Assembly (NCBI RefSeq): GCF_017573465.1
Contig: NZ_JAGEPF010000023.1
Span: 62,001 to 126,000 of the forward strand
Direction: 5' to 3'
DNA length: 64,000 bases
DNA from: Actinomadura violacea
GTDB taxonomy: Bacteria > Actinomycetota > Actinomycetes > Streptosporangiales > Streptosporangiaceae
A program made the translations under genes and the position numbers. The first letter of the stretch is position 1. The number at the start of each line of letters is the position of its first letter. The notes beneath the pieces are model-generated. The model had not been told where the DNA came from and ran no database searches. It saw only the letters and a list, made by a program, of their open reading frames with translations. This document shows positions 63,288 to 64,000 of the stretch, piece after piece.

Positions 63288-64000
63288 TCTGCAAGGACCG
63301 TGTCGTCGCCGTCACCGGGGCCGGGCGCGGGCTCGGCCGCGCGCACGCGCTGGAGTTCGCCCGCCAGGGCGCCCTGGTCGTCGTCAACGACCTCGGCGTC
63401 GCCCGCGACGGCAGCGGAGACGCCTCCGGCGGCCCCGCCCAGGACGTCGTCAAGGAGATCGAGGCGCTCGGCGGGCGCGCCGTCGCCAACACCGACGACA
63501 TCGCCACCGACGCTGGCGCCGCCGCGCTCGTCGCCACCGCCGTCGACACCTTCGGCCGCCTCGACACCCTGGTGAACAACGCCGGGTTCCTGCGCGACCG
63601 GATGCTGATCAACCTGTCCGAGGACGAGTGGGACGCGGTGATGCGCGTCCACCTCAAGGGCCACTTCCTGCCGCTCAAGCACGCCGGGCAGTACTGGCGG
63701 GCCGAGAGCAAGGCGGGCCGCGCCGTGGACGCCCGCGTGATCAACACCTCGTCGGGCGCCGGGCTGCTCGGCAGCGTCGGCCAGGGCAACTACTCGGCCG
63801 CGAAGGCCGGCATCGTCGGGCTCACCCTCGTCGCGTCCGCCGAGCTCGGCCGGTACGGGGTGAACGTCAACGCGATCGCGCCCGCCGCCCGCACCCGGAT
63901 GACCGAGGAGGTCTTCGCGCAGACGATGGCCGCGCCCGCCGAAGGTGAGTTCGACGCGATGGCACCCGAGAACGTGTCGCCGCTGGTGGTGTGGCTCGGC
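63284..64000 (+). CDS. Short-chain dehydrogenase, Rv3548c homologue, cut by the window end
   Basis: An open frame of 239 codons runs off the right edge. The cofactor turn is TGAGRGLGRAHALEFA, NNAGFLRDRMLINLSEDEW is the core segment, and the active-site Tyr and Lys are in QGNYSAAKAGIVGL. ATG 63284 overlaps the stop of the preceding SDR gene. The extra residues (GVARDGSGDASGGPAQDVV) mark the MFE/17-beta-HSD4-like SDR subclass. The order follows Mtb Rv3549c to Rv3548c. Confidence 0.85.
   Translation, partial: MICKDRVVAVTGAGRGLGRAHALEFARQGALVVVNDLGVARDGSGDASGGPAQDVVKEIEALGGRAVANTDDIATDAGAAALVATAVDTFGRLDTLVNNAGFLRDRMLINLSEDEWDAVMRVHLKGHFLPLKHAGQYWRAESKAGRAVDARVINTSSGAGLLGSVGQGNYSAAKAGIVGLTLVASAELGRYGVNVNAIAPAARTRMTEEVFAQTMAAPAEGEFDAMAPENVSPLVVWLG

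Overview
The window is high-GC actinobacterial DNA, probably from a filamentous actinomycete of the Actinomadura/Streptosporangiales type. The reasons are strong G/C third-position bias, many GTG starts, ANTAR-PAS-SpoIIE and MmyB-type regulators, a c-di-AMP riboswitch ahead of a CHAP cell-wall hydrolase, and a KstR2-controlled steroid CD-ring catabolic cluster collinear with that of Mycobacterium. The genus is inferred from gene content only.

Region 1 (about 1-22,100) looks like a mobile defence island. A leftward pair encodes a SNF2-type helicase and a large Eco57I/DrmMI-like adenine methyltransferase. A divergent rightward operon encodes a ParE/RelE-like-UvrD helicase fusion followed by a complete type II Wadjet set, jetA-jetB-jetC-jetD. 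jetC carries an in-frame TGA at codon 15, upstream of its Walker A motif. Behind the Wadjet genes lie a decayed LamG-domain remnant, a hairpin-rich oriT-like segment, a mobC-like gene and a relaxase with an internal duplication. The island ends at the 3' side of a tRNA-Pro(GGG) gene. No integrase is visible.

Region 2 (22,100-30,835) is cell-envelope and signalling: a serine beta-lactamase-like protein, an ANTAR-PAS-SpoIIE phosphatase, a riboswitch-controlled CHAP hydrolase with a clear terminator, and a two-gene teichoic-acid-type module (GT2 plus glycerophosphotransferase fusion, then a GT4 glycosyltransferase).

Region 3 (30,860-34,619 and 59,063-64,000) is the KstR2-type cluster for degradation of the steroid CD-ring intermediate HIP. 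Block A is fadE30, ipdF-like SDR, kstR2 and fadA6. Block B is ipdC, ipdB, ipdA and echA20 leftward, with two SDR genes rightward. The order matches Mtb Rv3560c to Rv3548c, but about 24.4 kb separates the blocks. The same 21-bp operator-like element sits 9-10 bp before fadE30 and before echA20.

Region 4 (34,620-59,062) fills that gap. It holds a palindromic repeat array; an OYE-family flavoprotein, an SDR and a MaoC/HTD2-like dehydratase; a glycerol regulon (glpF-glpK-glpD leftward, gylR and a second glpK rightward, with palindromic GylR-type sites between); a GntR-linked acyl-CoA cluster (two acyl-CoA dehydrogenases, an enoyl-CoA hydratase, a CaiB/BaiF CoA-transferase); a siderophore-type ABC importer; and a redox-regulatory group (MmyB-like regulator, SDR, aldo-keto reductase, quinone oxidoreductase, AhpC-like protein and a TetR regulator sharing a 38-bp palindrome).
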